DNA from: Halanaerobiaceae bacterium
GTDB lineage: Bacteria; Bacillota; Halanaerobiia; Halanaerobiales; Halarsenatibacteraceae
Direction: 5' to 3'
DNA: 31,587 nt
Assembly: GCA_003554685.1 (NCBI GenBank)
Contig: PWHA01000324.1
Span: 1-31,587 of the forward strand
Shown: positions 31,431-31,587 of the stretch, one piece after another
Numbering within the stretch: position 1 is the first letter of the stretch
How the letters are laid out: each line of letters starts with the position of its first letter
The notes under the pieces: model-generated
Database searches by the model: none
What the model was told of the DNA's origin: nothing
What the model saw: the letters and a program-made list of their open reading frames with translations, nothing else
Position numbers and translations under genes: made by a program

Positions 31431-31587
31431 ATGCCAGATAATAAGAAACAGGATAATAATGAGAAGAATATGAATGATAAAAATGATGACGGGCTGGGAG
31501 AAATGAATATTGCTGATGAAGTATATGCCATAACTGCGGGAAATGCCACACTGGATGTTGATGGTGTATCAGCCATGAGCGGAGGAC
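31431..31587 (+). CDS. Asp23/Gls24 family envelope stress protein, N-terminal fragment
   Basis: Only the first 52 codons are present. After a charged, Asn/Asp/Lys-rich leader of about 25 residues (MPDNKKQDNNEKNMNDKNDD), the sequence GEMNIADEVYAITAGNAT continues LDVDGVSAMSGG. This is the start of an Asp23 domain, which usually reads IADEVVxxIAGxAAxEVxGV. Proteins of this family coat the inner membrane or respond to envelope or alkaline stress in Firmicutes. ATG 31431 follows GGGAGG (31418-31423). It is divergent from sppA and runs off the right edge. Confidence 0.85.
   Translation, partial: MPDNKKQDNNEKNMNDKNDDGLGEMNIADEVYAITAGNATLDVDGVSAMSGG

Overview
The window looks like a chromosomal segment of a low-to-mid GC, anaerobic, probably halophilic Firmicute. 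Halanaerobiales or a close relative is my best guess. The reasons are the Firmicute gene order rimP-nusA-ylxR-infB-rbfA-nrnA-truB-ribF-rpsO-pnp, strong AGGAGG-type ribosome binding sites, acid-rich proteins (NusA and IF-2 carry Glu/Asp-rich stretches), and anaerobe-type genes (GlpA-type glycerol-3-phosphate dehydrogenase, a desulforedoxin-like protein, ferritin). The taxon is inferred, not proven. Almost everything from 31.2 kb down to 1.85 kb lies on the minus strand. Only a class II photolyase (left) and a partial Asp23/Gls24 gene (right edge) are on the plus strand.

Layout, left to right. 1-92: start of a ferritin gene (minus), divergent from the photolyase (287-1720, plus), which converges on asnS (1850-3241, minus). 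3.45-9.0 kb: glycerol module in transcription order PhoU-like DUF47 protein, glpK, then a separate promoter and a hairpin-terminator leader, then glpA, an FAD/NAD oxidoreductase and a DUF1667 small Fe-S protein. The last three genes overlap or are translationally coupled. 9.3-12.1 kb: a 41-residue desulforedoxin-like protein, mtnA, dut and a LysM/SleB cell-wall hydrolase. 12.3-15.6 kb: a DinG-family helicase with a JAMM/RadC-like N-terminal domain, coupled to nfo. 15.8-25.9 kb: the transcription/translation/RNA-processing cluster pnp, rpsO, ribF, truB, nrnA, rbfA, infB, ylxR, nusA, rimP (transcribed from rimP to pnp). 26.2-31.2 kb: a visibly more GC-rich stretch with a formimino-THF cyclodeaminase, a lipid kinase, an Eis-like acetyltransferase, a Yip1-family membrane protein and an SppA signal peptide peptidase, followed by divergent promoters for sppA and the Asp23 gene.

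How the parts work together. GlpK makes glycerol-3-phosphate. GlpA and its two partners probably oxidise it in a complex that differs from enterobacterial GlpABC, and the terminator in the glpA leader suggests antitermination control of the GlpP kind. The nusA/infB cluster is a conserved core operon. nfo, the helicase, dut and photolyase are DNA-repair or nucleotide-hygiene functions.

I found no rRNA, tRNA, CRISPR array, insertion sequence or phage gene. The most unusual items are the JAMM-DinG fusion, the glpA leader, and several short tandem duplications sitting just upstream of genes (rimP, the lipid kinase and the PhoU-like gene).
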